From the NCBI GenBank assembly GCA_047495785.1, contig JBLDXI010000026.1, forward strand, positions 310,001 through 374,000: a stretch of 64,000 nt of DNA, read 5' to 3'. The notes beneath the pieces are model-generated. The model was not told where the DNA came from. It searched no databases and was given only the letters and a program-made list of their open reading frames with translations. Source of the stretch: Lepidodermella squamata. Lineage: Eukaryota; Gastrotricha. Position numbers and translations under genes: made by a program. This document shows, in pieces, positions 21,046 through 32,700 of the stretch. The stretch's first letter is position 1; each line of letters starts with the position of its first letter.

Positions 21046-21434
21046 TTTTTTTTCAAAATTCAAACCTGGCAACAGCAGTTGTATTTTATTATCCCGGATG
21101 ATTTTGCAGTTATTGGTCATATAACCAGAATTTTCCTGTCATTCAAGTGATTTGACCTGGAGTATATTGACCTGAGCAAGGCCAGCTTGGGGATGCGATC
21201 AAATGCTTGACAGTGTCACAACGCTAACTGACATGATTGACACAGATTTGTCGGTCAACTATTAGGCTTGACCGCATAATTATTATCAGTGACATGTGAC
21301 ATGCTCGAAATGAAAATTAAACATAAAAATTGCTGTAATATCCCCAAATGCGACATTAGTGAATCCTAATAGTGTTGACCAACAAAATATTCCGACATAA
21401 GGAAAAAGTATAACATATTTAAAATTGCAACACC

Positions 21435-21845
21435 ATGGCTCGAGGAATTTTCCTGACTTTAGTTCTTATTTCCCATATTTTAGCAGCTTTATCGGCTAAA
21501 CCGATGCCAAGCAAAACGTCAAAGGAAGCTCTGAAAAATGCAAAGTTCAACTCTACGGCTGCTAGGAAACTCATCGTGAAATCAGGTACAAAAATTGAAT
21601 TTTTACTGATTTTTAACAAAATAATTTCGCGACTTTTTTCAGCTGCTTACAGTCACATTGAAAGATTCATCAATAATGCTGAAATTTCGGATTTGCTGTT
21701 CTCGTTCAGGCCTATCGTTCAACGGAGCTACGCAAAGCGTCTTGCAAAGTGCTTCTCGTCGTTGAAATCGATGGAAATTTGCAAGAATAAGGTTGGATTC
21801 TACTTTTGGGCGCAAATTTTGGCGCGGAGAATTATGGCTGAATAA
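21435..21845 (+). CDS. Small secreted protein, paralogue of the 16.6-kb gene
   Basis: Exon 1 (21435-21584) encodes MARGIFLTLVLISHILAALSA (signal peptide) and a basic stretch ending ARKLIVKS. A ~59-base intron (gtacaaaa...ttttttcag) leads to exon 2, which ends in QILARRIMAE. The open frame also reads through the intron without a stop, but the paralogue's intron is at the same place and phase, so I splice it. The mature protein is about 95 residues with KCFSSLKSMEICKNK and FYFWAQ near the C-terminus, matching the minus-strand paralogue 4.4 kb away. The family is unrecognised. Confidence 0.72.
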   Translation: MARGIFLTLVLISHILAALSAKPMPSKTSKEALKNAKFNSTAARKLIVKSGTKIEFLLIFNKIISRLFSAAYSHIERFINNAEISDLLFSFRPIVQRSYAKRLAKCFSSLKSMEICKNKVGFYFWAQILARRIMAE

Positions 21846-22086
21846 TTACGATATTATCTGATTCACGCTAGCCAATTTTTATATCAAAAATGCCTTGTTG
21901 TATTTTTTTAGTGAACAAAAAATAAATATTCGCGTTTTTACACCGGAGTTTGATAAGCTTCGTAATTGATTCTGTTAGCGATAAGATAAGCGGACAGGTA
22001 AGTTCCCATGAATTATTGCAAAGCGTGTAAATTACCACGCGCGACTCGGATCCTTTTCTTTGCAATCAAGGTCGAGGATTTCAGCC

Positions 22087-23616
22087 ATGGAATTATTTTT
22101 CATTTTCTCCTTTTTATTTTTTCTGGCGCCTGGGGTGACGGAGGATACCCACGGCGATATCGGTACTCGAGCTAACAATTAAATAATATTGTCTTCAATT
22201 TTATTGAAAATATTCAATGCAGATGTAACAGGTACATTTTCGGCATCGCAAGTCGTCATAGACGGGCCTAAAAATGTCACCTGGACTACTGAACTTGAGA
22301 AACCAGAATCCGAAGAGTACAAGGCTGTAGTGTCAGTTCTAGAAACGGAGGTAATCGAACCAATTTAAAAATCAAGCCGCATACATTTGCTACGGTTTAT
22401 TATTAGATACAAAAGATTTATCAACTTGCCGAACTATCAGTGGAGAAAATAATTATTGAGTCACTCAGGTTTGTCTTACAAATTTGCGGAGTGATCCGCT
22501 ATTTTAGATGTCCATTTTTAGCGAGGCGTTTAAGATTGAACCGGCCATTCTAAGGTCGACGGAGACCAATGGGATAAAAGCGAAGTACAGCACCGTTGTA
22601 ACGGAATATTCGGACTCACTGCAAGTCGGGGACCCGCTCGAACTCGCGAAAGAACTAGAAACATTGCTCATTACTGCCATTGGTCAATACGAAGTTGAGG
22701 ATGATCTCGAGAAACATTTCGGAGCCGGCACTGAAATCTTGAACAGCATTGAGACGGCCGTATTAACAGGTGAAAAATTAGATAGCGCGGTTTAAAAACA
22801 TTATTATTTATCCAAGCAATATGCGCCGTGCAATTGAGACCGAAAAATTTCATCTTGAAACGATAGATCGCGCTATAATTTTTGCCCCAAATTGCAATGT
22901 ATTAATCGTGAAATTTGAGGTTGGAAACTGAAACTATTGCCTTGAATAGAATACTTTACATCTTTTTGATAATCTGACCATTCTACTACAGCATCCCAGG
23001 CGGAGATCACCACTGCATCAATACCAGAAACCAGCACCGAAGCTTCAACCGATGAGATGTCAACAACGGAAGATATGACTACCACAGAGGAAGCTACAAC
23101 AGAAAACTTGACCACAGATAGTTCAGAGACTACGCTTGTGACTGAACCGGATTCTAGCGGTGACGATTCGACGACAGCAAGCGGCTCGCTGACAGAAGAG
23201 CCCTCGAGCCCCGAACCTGAGGTGGAAGCTACTACCACAGCTGAGCCTCCAATTGAGGAGCCAACAACTCCTGCTATAGAAGCAACCTCAGCCACAACTG
23301 AACAGGCTGAAGATATCACATCCGATGCTCCAGTGACAACCGAAAAAAGCGAAGTAATATCTATCACTACAGTGAAACTCGCTGAATCGCAAGTTGGCTC
23401 GAGTGACGATGGTGCCGTGGTTGCTGCGGCCATTTTAGGCGCCCTACTGGCACTGGCTCTCATCGCTATCGGCGTGCTCGGGTTAGTTTCGATTGCAAAT
23501 TATTGTTCGCAAAATGAGGAGTTTTTTCGATTATCAGGTATATGGTTTATCAGTCGAATCATCACAACCACGGTTACGACGATACTATGCAAATGACATC
23601 GGATTTTTCTCCTTAA
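22087..23616 (+). CDS. Mucin-like single-pass membrane protein with a SEA-like ectodomain
   Basis: Six exons. Exon 1 (22087-22163) encodes the signal peptide MELFFIFSFLFFLAPGV. Exons 2-4 (about 22223-22351, 22409-22469, 22520-22770) encode ~145 residues with conserved spacing like a SEA domain (EEYKAVVSVLETEIQKIY ... VVTEYSDSLQVGD). No GSxxx autocleavage site is visible. Exon 5 (from about 22990) encodes a ~130-residue Thr/Ser/Glu/Pro-rich stalk expected to be heavily O-glycosylated, then a transmembrane helix (AVVAAAILGALLALALIAIG). A last exon (about 23539-23616) gives a short tail, YMVYQSNHHNHGYDD..., with two Tyr. It should act at the cell surface as a mucin or adhesion-type protein. The SEA call is moderate; the mucin layout is clear. 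Confidence 0.65.
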
Positions 23617-23753
23617 ATTTATGGCCAAAGTCGAGTTAACTCTCAACTAAGATGAATCAATAAAAGATGCATTTTGGTGATAACATATAAAATTATATTG
23701 GATTGAGTGCCGAATTTCCAAGAAAACGTTGAAAGTTTGAATTACAAATTAGA

Positions 23754-23960
23754 ATGCTCCGAACCTTAGCAGGAACCTTAACGATAAGCCGATACGCTTA
23801 TTTTCTTGCCGAAGGAATTCCCCCAGATTTCGGAATTTTCAGCTCGGAAATAAGTTTAGGAAATCCTGACTTGGATCAACTGAAAGCTGAAATGGATGAT
23901 CTTCCTACTGAGCATCGTAATGTACCTTACCTACCCGAGGTCACACCTGAGCGATACTGA
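23754..23960 (+). CDS. Small protein of 68 residues, unrecognised
   Basis: An ATG-started frame encodes MLRTLAGTLTISRYAYFLAE..., acidic towards the end, finishing EVTPERY. The N-terminus is basic/hydrophobic and lacks acidic residues for 18 positions, compatible with a mitochondrial targeting sequence. No family is recognised, and a reader should treat it as a candidate. It lies 138 bases after the mucin-like gene on the same strand. A spurious frame is the main alternative. Confidence 0.35.
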   Translation: MLRTLAGTLTISRYAYFLAEGIPPDFGIFSSEISLGNPDLDQLKAEMDDLPTEHRNVPYLPEVTPERY

Positions 23961-24632
23961 ATTTTACTAGGGAAACCCGGAAAAACCCGATTTATAAAAA
24001 TAATCGGTATTTTCGGTATTCAACCCGATTTTGCTGAATTTTGCTGAATTTTCCATTTAACTTTAAATGGTCTTTATCAATTATCATTCCGTTCTTGGTT
24101 TTCAAAAAATGTTCTTAAAGAAAATCCCTTCTCGTTACATGGCTGGGGTGACTATTTTTTCTCAAGTTGTCTGATGAATCATCGAAATTACCCCGTATTT
24201 TGTATCACAGGAGTTAATGGTACCATTTCATTTTCAGCGTCCAAAATTAGGGCTCCATCTTGAACCTCAAGGTTTCTGCTTACCTGTGTGAAAAATGGAA
24301 GGCCGGTTAGCAGTGCCCCAGTTTCGGACAAATTTCATTTTAAATTATCACAGGTAATCAATCGCCTCAATCTAGAATTCCAACTGAATCAGCTTCGTTA
24401 CCAAAATAACGGAAATTAAAAAATGATGAAACTCGGTGATAATTCCGGTCTAAATTTAGAATCAATACTGCGACATAATAACATCACGCCAATATTTTTC
24501 AATTATATTTCCAAGGCATAATTTCGCTAACAAAATGAAATGAGTCGTTTATTCAGGCCTAATAGGGTATTTAATAGTTGTAGCACAAAATTATATAGAA
24601 AAAATGATGAAAATTAATGTCTTCAGTAAATT
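23961..24632. other. Intergenic between convergent genes
   Basis: Low-complexity, AT-rich sequence with short repeated words (ttttcggtatt, gctgaatttt). I see no gene. Confidence 0.5.
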
Positions 24633-25800
24633 TTAGAGTTCGATATGCGTTCGGGTCGATACCGAAGGCATCATGGCCGCAATTCGTTCCAACTCATCGG
24701 TCGCCTTCGCCTCAACAGCATCCATCGCATCGGCCACGTTTTGCTTCACATTTTCCACGCCATCGTTATAACGCGAGTACTGCTTCTTCAAAAACTGCTC
24801 AATCCTCGGCTTCGACCCGGCATAGTACGACTTGAACGCTGTTTTCACGTCATCCCAAGACGCGGACGGCTTGTTAACAAACTGCTCCTTCATCCAGTCT
24901 TGCATCCATTTCGCGTAGAATTCAACAAATTCAGCCGCATCTTCCGCCTTATCGCTAAAGTAAGATTTCGAGGTTTCTTGAAGAACTTGGCGCCATTTTT
25001 CGTCGATTTTATCGAGATCGACCGACGTCAACAGAGCTTCGTACTTGTTGCGGTCAAGTTCATGCGCCTTGTCCAGTTTCGCCTCGAGGCGCTGGATGGC
25101 TCGATTTCGCACGGCCTCCATCGCTTCGTCCAAATTTTCGAATCGCTCGTGGTACCTGGCGTATTGCTGCCTGAGAAATTGTTCAATTTTCGGCTTCGAT
25201 TCTTCGTAGTAAGCGTTAAATGACTCGCGCCAGTTGCGCCACGATTCGCGTGGCTTTTCAATGACGTTCAGTTGCAGCCAGTCGCGGAGCCAGTTTGAGT
25301 AGAAATCAACGACTTGGGTCGAGTCTTCACCTTTTTTAGTGAAATAAGCATCGGAGGCGGCCAGGATATCGTCACGCCATTGTTTGTCAATCTGCGACAT
25401 TTCAACCTGGGTCAACAGGGCTTCATGGACCTCTGAAAAATATTAAAAAATTAGCAAGTGTGAATTTTTTGCAAAACAATTGAAATGACCTAATTAGACA
25501 CAATATCAAGGATTTTTTCATTTTTCAGGAATTTGTAGGCAATTTGAGAATTATTTGAAATTTAACTTCAAATTTTGATGGGAGGATTCGAATTTTTCGA
25601 ATTTAGCTGCAAAAAATGACATTTTTTTCATATTTTGTCCACCCTGCAAGTTTTTCTCAGTGTAATTTCACCTATGGTTTTTTCTTAAATTAGAGACAAA
25701 AATCTCAAAACGCCGATATAGACTCACTTTCATCACTACTACCGAATAGAGATGCTCTCGCGCTCAAAATGCAAATTTCGACAAGAAGAAATAACTGCAT
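24633..25800 (-). CDS. Secreted protein with two copies of an unrecognised ~110-residue domain
   Basis: Exon 1 (25800-25728) encodes a signal peptide, MQLFLLVEICILSARA. After a ~295-base intron, exon 2 (25432-24633) encodes two tandem copies of a helical domain. The shared pattern is LLTxVExxxIDxxWRxxI ... YFxxKxED ... VxFYxxWLxDWL ... W...F.xYYxxSKPxIEQFL(R/K)xQYxRY. The two copies match at most Trp, Tyr and Pro positions. A third copy is the sole domain of the gene at 26036, which starts 235 bases away in the opposite direction. The protein is rich in Trp, Lys and Glu and has no cysteines in the repeats, so an alpha-helical extracellular bundle is likely. I know no matching family. Confidence 0.72.
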
Positions 25801-26035
25801 TTTCGACAGAAATTCATATGTAAAAAAATCTCAAGAGAAATTTCGAAATCGAAAAACGCGGAAATAATAATGGCAATTCTAGGATTCAACTTTCATAAAA
25901 TGTGAGTCATCATTGTGTTACGTAACAGAGTTCACGCCATGCTTGCTGCTCGCATAACAGCATGGCAGTATTTTTTCAACCATCGTCAAAGTTCACTTTT
26001 TTGCCCTAATTCAATTCTGATATTGAACCTAAAAA
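25801..26035. promoter_or_regulatory. Candidate bidirectional promoter
   Basis: 235 bases separate the start codons of two divergent genes sharing the same domain. The centre has an inverted pair catgctt...gcatgg around 25938-25970. No TATA box is evident. Shared regulation is inferred from layout alone. Confidence 0.4.
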
Positions 26036-26907
26036 ATGTTGATTAACTTTCTTTACTGGGTGATGTTTCTGCGAACCGTTATCAATGGAACTCAAACAGG
26101 TAAGACAAGATAATGACCGATTTCGAGAATTTCAAGTCACGATTTTAAACGAAATTAAAAAATTATACTGCTAAATTAAAAAATTTTAATAAGAATTTTG
26201 TCATGATTTTCTAGAATTTTCTTGATTTTTCAAATTTTTCGATGGAATTTTGGAAAATTTCGAAATTCTAAATTATTCAAAATTCTGATCACCTTCCGGC
26301 CTGAAACAATCAAATTTAAGTTTTGGTTTCGCTGGAAGTGGGATTATTTTTCTTAATTATATTCAATTTTAGAAAACCAAGTTTTTGCTAATTTTGAAAA
26401 AAACCAAATTTTTATTATTTTATGTGCAATTTTCTAACCCTTGCAGATGATGGGCACTGTGAACCTTTGCTAACCCCAGCCGAGTTGGTGGCGATTGAAG
26501 CCGATTGGCAGCAAGATTTGGCCAATACAACAACGTCTTACTTTGAAGACGTCAATTCCGAAGGCGCAAGCGAAGACGCGGCCGAACTCGTTGATTTCTA
26601 CCACAACTGGATGTCGAAATGGCTGCGCGAGGAATTTGTCCAACGGAACCGCAAAAACGAGCCGAGTATCCAGCTCGGCGACTGGCGCACGGCGTTCACG
26701 GCCTATTTCGAGCGAACTCGGCCGCAGGTGGAAGAATTTCTGCGGCAAAAGTACATGCGCTACAACGAGGACACGCGGCATATCAAGGCGACGATGGATG
26801 CTTTTGAGGCTATTGCCATACTGCGGATGGAACAAATTGCTGGCAAGTACCCGAAGATTGCTGATGCGAAAAACATCAGCTCATCATGCTCGCAGACTAG
26901 AAAATGA
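26036..26907 (+). CDS. Secreted protein with one copy of the ~110-residue domain
   Basis: Exon 1 (26036-26099) encodes the signal peptide MLINFLYWVMFLRTVING. A 347-base intron leads to exon 2 (26447-26907). Its domain runs LLTPAELVAIEADWQQDLA ... ELVDFYHNWMSKWL ... WRTAFTAYFERTRP ... FLRQKYMRYNEDT, aligning with both copies in the divergent neighbour. It ends KNISSSCSQTRK. Exon-intron layout (signal exon, ~300-base intron, domain exon) is the same in both genes, so they arose by inverted duplication with later gain or loss of one domain copy. Confidence 0.72.
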
Positions 26908-28114
26908 GAAACTTTTTCATTTAATACTAAGTAAACAATCGATTTTGAATTTTTTTACTTATAATAAAAAGGTGTACTCGATATTTCGCCAACGAGCCTT
27001 TCTTTTTTCGTACAAATTTCTAAAAGGACTTGTGAAACCAGGATGTATTTTAACGGAACCAAAGTCAAAATATGACTAAGGCCATTTTTGTAATAATTCT
27101 ACGAATTTTAGGTGCTTCGAGGTGCGGCGACAAAACAGCAACTGCGCAGAACAGCAAATGCGACAAAACAGCAAATTATTATTTCGCGACAAAACAGCGA
27201 AAACTTACTATACATTGTGGTTTCTGCTGTTATTTAGCAAGTTGAAAAAGTTGCTGTTATGTCGAGTTTGCTGTTTGCTGTTATGACGGTCTGCCGACGA
27301 CGCGTGAGTTCTGCATTGAACACTCCTTCTTATAGAGAATTTTACACTGAAGTTACTGGTGATTTCTTAAGAATTATTGGGGTCAATCTTGACCTGCAAG
27401 AAAGCAAGGATTTCATATGACACTAGAAAATGTGTCTCCGTTACCGCAAATTTGGTTCCAGTTAAAGGAGGACACCCTGTGAAACTTACAAAAGGCGAAA
27501 ATCGAAATGAAGAATCTGATGTCTGATGCATGGTAAACATTCAAGATTGAAGCTTGACTTCGGAAATTACCTGTTGTTAGTTGTTAGCTATCGCATGTTT
27601 TCTAGTAATTTTTAAAATTTTCGTTATATTTCTCGTTCTGAGATTTTCGCATCAGCACAAATGTTCGCATCGTTACAATTCTGACGAAGCTAAAAAGCCA
27701 CAGCTGAATGGCCGTTATCCTGAGCTGATTTGCCGATTTCTTTGAGTCCGCCTCAAGAAATCAGCAAGACATTTTGAAATGGCACATAGGAAAGGGCAAA
27801 ACATAACCGAGCGATATTTCGGGTTCCTGAAGGACTGTTCGAAATTTCAGCAACGGCTGATTTAGCCGAAATTTTCTGCTAAGCTCTCTTTTGCTGTTAT
27901 GTCGCATAGACCAGAACTTTGCACTGCGTAAATAAATCTTCCATTTTCATGTGATGCTTTGAGACTATTTGAATTAAGTAAGCCTCATTTTTACTCTTTT
28001 TCACGTTATGAATTGATTAAACGTGGATTCTGCACTCAGCGTTCAACAAACATGCATTGAAAAACCGTGCACATATTATAGTAGTAGCTGTGATACACAT
28101 TGATGTGAGTAGTC
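26908..28114. other. Intergenic with MITE copy
   Basis: Contains MITE copy C (27118-27300) and a fragment of the same family near 27876-27906 (cttttgctgttatgtcgca). The rest is AT-rich; no gene is seen. Confidence 0.55.
27118..27300. repeat. MITE-like element, gacaaaacagcaa family, copy C
   Basis: Starts gcggcgacaaaacagcaac and ends tgttatgacggtctgcc. The same ends in the same orientation as copy B confirm a dispersed family. Confidence 0.75.
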
Positions 28115-29542
28115 ATGAGTGGATACGGCCTCGAGCTGGCAATTTCATTGTCAGGCCTCGCCGCAGTTTTCATACCCATCGCAATCTCCAAGTTCATTAA
28201 AAGCTTCTTGCAACAAAACAAGCTGATCCAAGCCGAAAAGCTGAAATGGCAACAGGACCATACCCTCTACTTCGACAGGGACGTCCGAAGCCAAGCTATC
28301 GAACTCCTAGACCGCGGCGAATTTTCACCCGGCAAAACTGTAAACCTATGCAAAATCGACCGACATTACCTCGGCGTGAGTTACTCCCACTGGTTCCTGA
28401 CCTGCGACGATTACTGCCTGGAATTCGGTTCGGACGAAATCGACCTCGACGAAGCTAGAGTTCAAATCGTGAGAAACCAGTATGAAGACGGCAAGTACCG
28501 AATTGAAAAGATCCAGCAAATCACCGAGGTCATGCATCAACGCATTCGAAGCGTTGTTGGCATGTGCAATTACTCGATGTGTCTCCGCAACTGTGAGCAT
28601 GTCGCTAATTACATTGTCCGTGGCCGATGGATGAGTGCGCAGATGGATGGCGAGAATGGGCTGATGCGATTCTTCAAGGTTCACATTGCCAGCGACATTC
28701 TACGGCGCATCAATTCATTCCCAGCTCAAATCAGGCCGCATTTCTTCGACCCGAACCATGCCCCGAGGAAGGTTTACAGCTTCATCGATGACAACTTCCG
28801 AGCTACTAGGTTTGAGTACTATCTCGACTCGAACCAGGATAAGGATTACAACATCCTTATCGTTGGACCAACCGGCGCTGGAAAGTCTCGTCTTATCAAC
28901 GTGATTTTCAACGAAGAGATTTGCGAGTCGGAGATTAGTTTCGAAAACGTGACCAGGGAGATCTACTTCATCAGAGGTAAGGGCAAAGTCGCTGGGCAAA
29001 AACGAAACATTATCGTGGCTGATACTGTCGGCTTCTGCGACCGTCAGTGGAACAACGAAGAAGTTCTTCGAATGTTACGTGGTCGCATTGGAGCTAATGT
29101 TCGCCATCTGGATGCAGTTTTCATCCTGTGCTCGGCTTCAGACCGACTACCACCTGCGTATTTCGAATCAGTGGGAAATATCCTAGACTGGTTGGGCTAT
29201 CAAAATCGGAAGAATCGTTTCATGTTCCTCGCGACTAAGTCTGATTCGATAAACGATCGGAAGATTGAACAGCTAAAGGACCAATTTCCGAGGCTATTTC
29301 AGGCCGAGAAGAATGCGGCAGATCCTCGGGATGTCAACCAAAGAGCGCTGCGGAGGATCGACGAGTTAGGCGAGCTTCATTTTGTTGGATTCCCCGATGA
29401 AACGGTTTTTGATGGCAATGCGTCGACGAAGCAAAAAGTGCTGCAAAATTGGAAGGATATAAGGGATTTCATTGACGCGGGAAGCGACGAAAGTAACATT
29501 CACGTTCCATCACTGACTGCTGGTTACTGTCCAATTTTGTAG
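28115..29542 (+). CDS. LRAT-like (NlpC/P60-type) domain fused to an AIG1-type GTPase
   Basis: Single exon of 475 codons. Residues about 5-27 form a hydrophobic helix (LAISLSGLAAVFIPIAI), possibly a membrane anchor. Residues about 60-185 match the LRAT/NlpC-P60 fold: RHYLGVSYSHWFL with the His region, then MCLRNCEHVANYIVRGRW, where the NCEH Cys would be the nucleophile. From about residue 245 a P-loop GTPase begins: GPTGAGKSRLINVIF (G1), DTVGFCD (G3) and ATKSD (G4), most like AIG1/GIMAP GTPases. Known LRAT-like enzymes are acyltransferases or phospholipases, and GIMAP-type GTPases oligomerise on membranes. A membrane-remodelling or lipid-modifying defence protein is inference only. There is no intron, and codon use looks host-like. 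Confidence 0.75.
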   Translation: MSGYGLELAISLSGLAAVFIPIAISKFIKSFLQQNKLIQAEKLKWQQDHTLYFDRDVRSQAIELLDRGEFSPGKTVNLCKIDRHYLGVSYSHWFLTCDDYCLEFGSDEIDLDEARVQIVRNQYEDGKYRIEKIQQITEVMHQRIRSVVGMCNYSMCLRNCEHVANYIVRGRWMSAQMDGENGLMRFFKVHIASDILRRINSFPAQIRPHFFDPNHAPRKVYSFIDDNFRATRFEYYLDSNQDKDYNILIVGPTGAGKSRLINVIFNEEICESEISFENVTREIYFIRGKGKVAGQKRNIIVADTVGFCDRQWNNEEVLRMLRGRIGANVRHLDAVFILCSASDRLPPAYFESVGNILDWLGYQNRKNRFMFLATKSDSINDRKIEQLKDQFPRLFQAEKNAADPRDVNQRALRRIDELGELHFVGFPDETVFDGNASTKQKVLQNWKDIRDFIDAGSDESNIHVPSLTAGYCPIL

Positions 29543-29749
29543 AATGTGATTTTCAGTAAAAACATAATCAAATATAAGTTTCGATTCAGATCATAGGAAG
29601 TCTGTTTTCCGCCATTAAGTTTTCCAGCAATCTAGAGGAACCTTCGAAAGTAATCAACGACAAGAAACGTTACAACTTTTATTTTATGTTAATTGCTGAC
29701 TTCGAATCATCGTCAGAATTGGCGTAGTTCTATGTTCTTGAGTTTGCAC

Positions 29750-32700
29750 TCAATCCGAAAGTATTGCAGGGGCTAGGCCTAATTTACACAGGCTTCGGTA
29801 ATTAACATTCAACAGCAAAGACAACTGCAAAGCCTCAGTGTTTTGATCGGCGTTTTGGCTTACGGTGGAAGGCAATACAAAATGCTTTGTTCCAGTCGTC
29901 GATGAAGGGAGTGAGAAGACATATTGTGCGACCAGAGAGAGAATAGGTATATCATCCTTCAATCTGTTCCAAAATCGGTAGTTTTCATCACATTTGCCGA
30001 TTTCGTTTGTGACTAAGGGCGCTGTGAGGTAGCTACCATTAAGGTATCTAATTTCTTGGGGAAGAACTCTCTGAAGCTGAGACTGGTTAACAGCTGAGTT
30101 GTCTTCGACCCTTCTTTCTGGCAGGCATATGCGTTTAAGCGGCGGCAGCTGGTGGTTGAAACTTTCGGAGTATTTCTCGAATTCAGGCTCCGTTGAAGGA
30201 TAGCGTTCGTCTTGCTGAGATTTAGTCTCCAGCAAGTCTCGAATAGGCAGTCCTTCAATTAGAAGCTTGACATCTTCATCAGTTAAAGCTGAGTATCGTC
30301 GCAGCCGAAAGTCGAAATGGAGAGCTAACAAGTGAATGTCGCTTTCAAAATGACTTCTGAAGCTTTCCTTCAATCCATTGCAAACCAGATCACGTAGAGG
30401 CTAAAATGTGTCTCAAAATAGGTACTTGTGCACAATTTAATTGGGAGAAAACAAACCTTTAATCTGTTTTGAAAATTTCCGCAATTTTGCAAGTTCGCGA
30501 TCGCTTGTCGGACAACAACGAGAACTACGCCGCAATGAGCATCCTGCGTCTCGCAGGCTTCAATGGCATCGATCAACACTTCGATCACATTAGCGAGAGC
30601 TGTAGTCTTATTAATATCCTCTTCTTTGACATCGGGCATTAAATAGGCCTCTTCGGATTTTTTTATAAATCTGATCGCCTGGAAGTCAATAAATTGGCGC
30701 AGGAATTGAAGAAGATAATTCCAGCGATAACTGCGCTCTGAATTACGATGGAACTTGGAGTCATGAGAAGAATCTGTCTTCGTATAATCTTTGGCCATCT
30801 TGACTATCCGTCGAACTTCATCTGAGCTTTTGAATGACTCATAAAAGCTGTTGATCAACAAATGGCAAGGATCTCTGAGCGTTCTTCGGCCGTAGTCGCA
30901 GTTCAATCTTGCAAACGTTTCGTTGGCCAATGAGGAAGGATTCATTTCACTCATGAGTTCATCTAACAGCTCAGTGAAACCGTCTTTGAAATGACTGCGA
31001 GCGTTCGAGATGATTTCGCGGTCTGGGGATAATTTCGATAGATCAAGGCAATCGGAACTCGTCCTTGATGGGTTCGAAGTGATCGCAGCTATGAATATCG
31101 GTTTTTGAGCAGAATCCCCGTTGAAGCTAACTTCTTGCTGAAATCGCTCTACAGCCGCTTTGATTTGACCGAGCAACATGCAGCTGGTGACTTGGTGATA
31201 ATCTATTTCGAAAATTCTAGGAGCAAATCTGATACGCTGAAACGAAGCGTTCATCATGTACTCAACATCGATGGTTTTACGCTATAACAGACCGATCGCA
31301 TACACGCTCAAAAAACTCTGCAGCTTACATAAAAGTATGCAGGGCTACTAGCGCGTATTCGGAGTACTGCGCACTATAAAAAGTACTACGCGCGCGCATA
31401 ATACTATGAAATATACTTGGCCCGCAATTTTGTGGTAAAAAATGAATGCACTGGACAATTGACCGACAAATATACTGAGCTTTTTGTGGATGTTTCCATG
31501 AAATTTTCGGATTACCTGGTGGAGAACAGTCGAGCGTATCCAGAAATTGATAAAAATGCATGTGTAACCGTGGGTTTTCTGCCGTTAGGCGACCTGATAG
31601 CGACCTGAAAGTGCAAAAACCTTGAAAAAATGCACCCACTGGCGTTTTTGGCGGCGCTTCTTCAAGAAGCAGGATGGGTTCAACCACAAGTTTGTCACAT
31701 TCCCTAGTAGAGCACATAAAAGGCTTTGTGGGGAACCAAGAAATAGCTAGTTAATATGGTGGTTATCCACGGCTTTTCAGTCGCTTCCCTCCCGGCTTGC
31801 AAATCAGTGAGAAAATGAAAATTTGGTGTTTTCAGTCGCTCTTATCTCGAAAAAAACCCATGGTTGCACCATAGCTTTTTGTTGTCAAATTGGAGACGGC
31901 GCTGGGAGGAAGGTTTTGACAGGAAAAGCAGCAAGGATCCCCACAGCCTATCCACGACTTTTTCGTCGTGATTAGCACTCACTTCGTCCGACCCAACACC
32001 TCGAAAATGCATGACCTTGCGTCTTTTGGAGCACTGCTGCAGAAACGGAATGGGTTCAACCATAGTTTTGTCAAATTCCCTAGTAGAGCACAACAAGATC
32101 TAACTTGGGAAGAAAGAAGTCCCAGTAAATGTAGTGTTTATCCACTGCTTTTCAGTCTTTTCCCTCCACTTCCGAATCAAGTCCGAATCGAAGGAAAAGT
32201 GAGCATTTAGGATCTTTCATCGCACTCATCTCGAAAAAAACCATGGCAGCACCGTAATTTTTCGTAGTCAAATGGGGGAGGCAATTGAGAAGAAGGTTTT
32301 AAAAGGGAAAAAAGCAAAAACCACCACAACTTATCCACGACTTTTTCGTAATGCTTAGCAATGACATTTCAAGCACAAAATCGAGATTCGGAGCCGTTCT
32401 ATTCTGAAACCGCACAACGCGGAGACTTTATTCCAAGTCTCACAAGTTGATAAAAGTGCCTTCTTCTATAAGGATAACTAATATGCCGGTGATAGCATGA
32501 ATTGGGGTATGCATTCCGGCCTGAACCGTTGCCCTGACCGCGGCAACAAGACGCTCGAGATGCGGACCCATACCATTTAAATCCCTGGTATCTGTGGACT
32601 GACGTAGTACACAGATAGGTTTCCGATTATCCTTCTTGACTCTCATGCTCGCTTGCATCAACTTAAAGAAAATACGGTGGTAAAACCAGTAGATTTTGCT

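Larger units (their letters stand above)
20194..21434. other. Intergenic, dominated by two MITE copies
   Basis: This holds two copies of the gacaaaacagcaa element (listed separately), followed by 21046-21434, where I see only AT-rich sequence and the promoter of the next gene. Small open frames on both strands inside the elements come from the inverted repeats. Confidence 0.6.

Noticed and set aside
20416-21150. Several 80-130-codon frames on both strands
   Set aside because: They lie within the inverted-repeat MITEs and read repeated RQNSEN-like words produced by the repeats.
21153-21176. Two tgacct half-sites as a nuclear-receptor element
   Set aside because: Spacing of nine bases and no conserved context; chance is likely.
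24645-25223. A 192-codon plus-strand frame
   Set aside because: Antisense shadow of the two-domain secreted protein.
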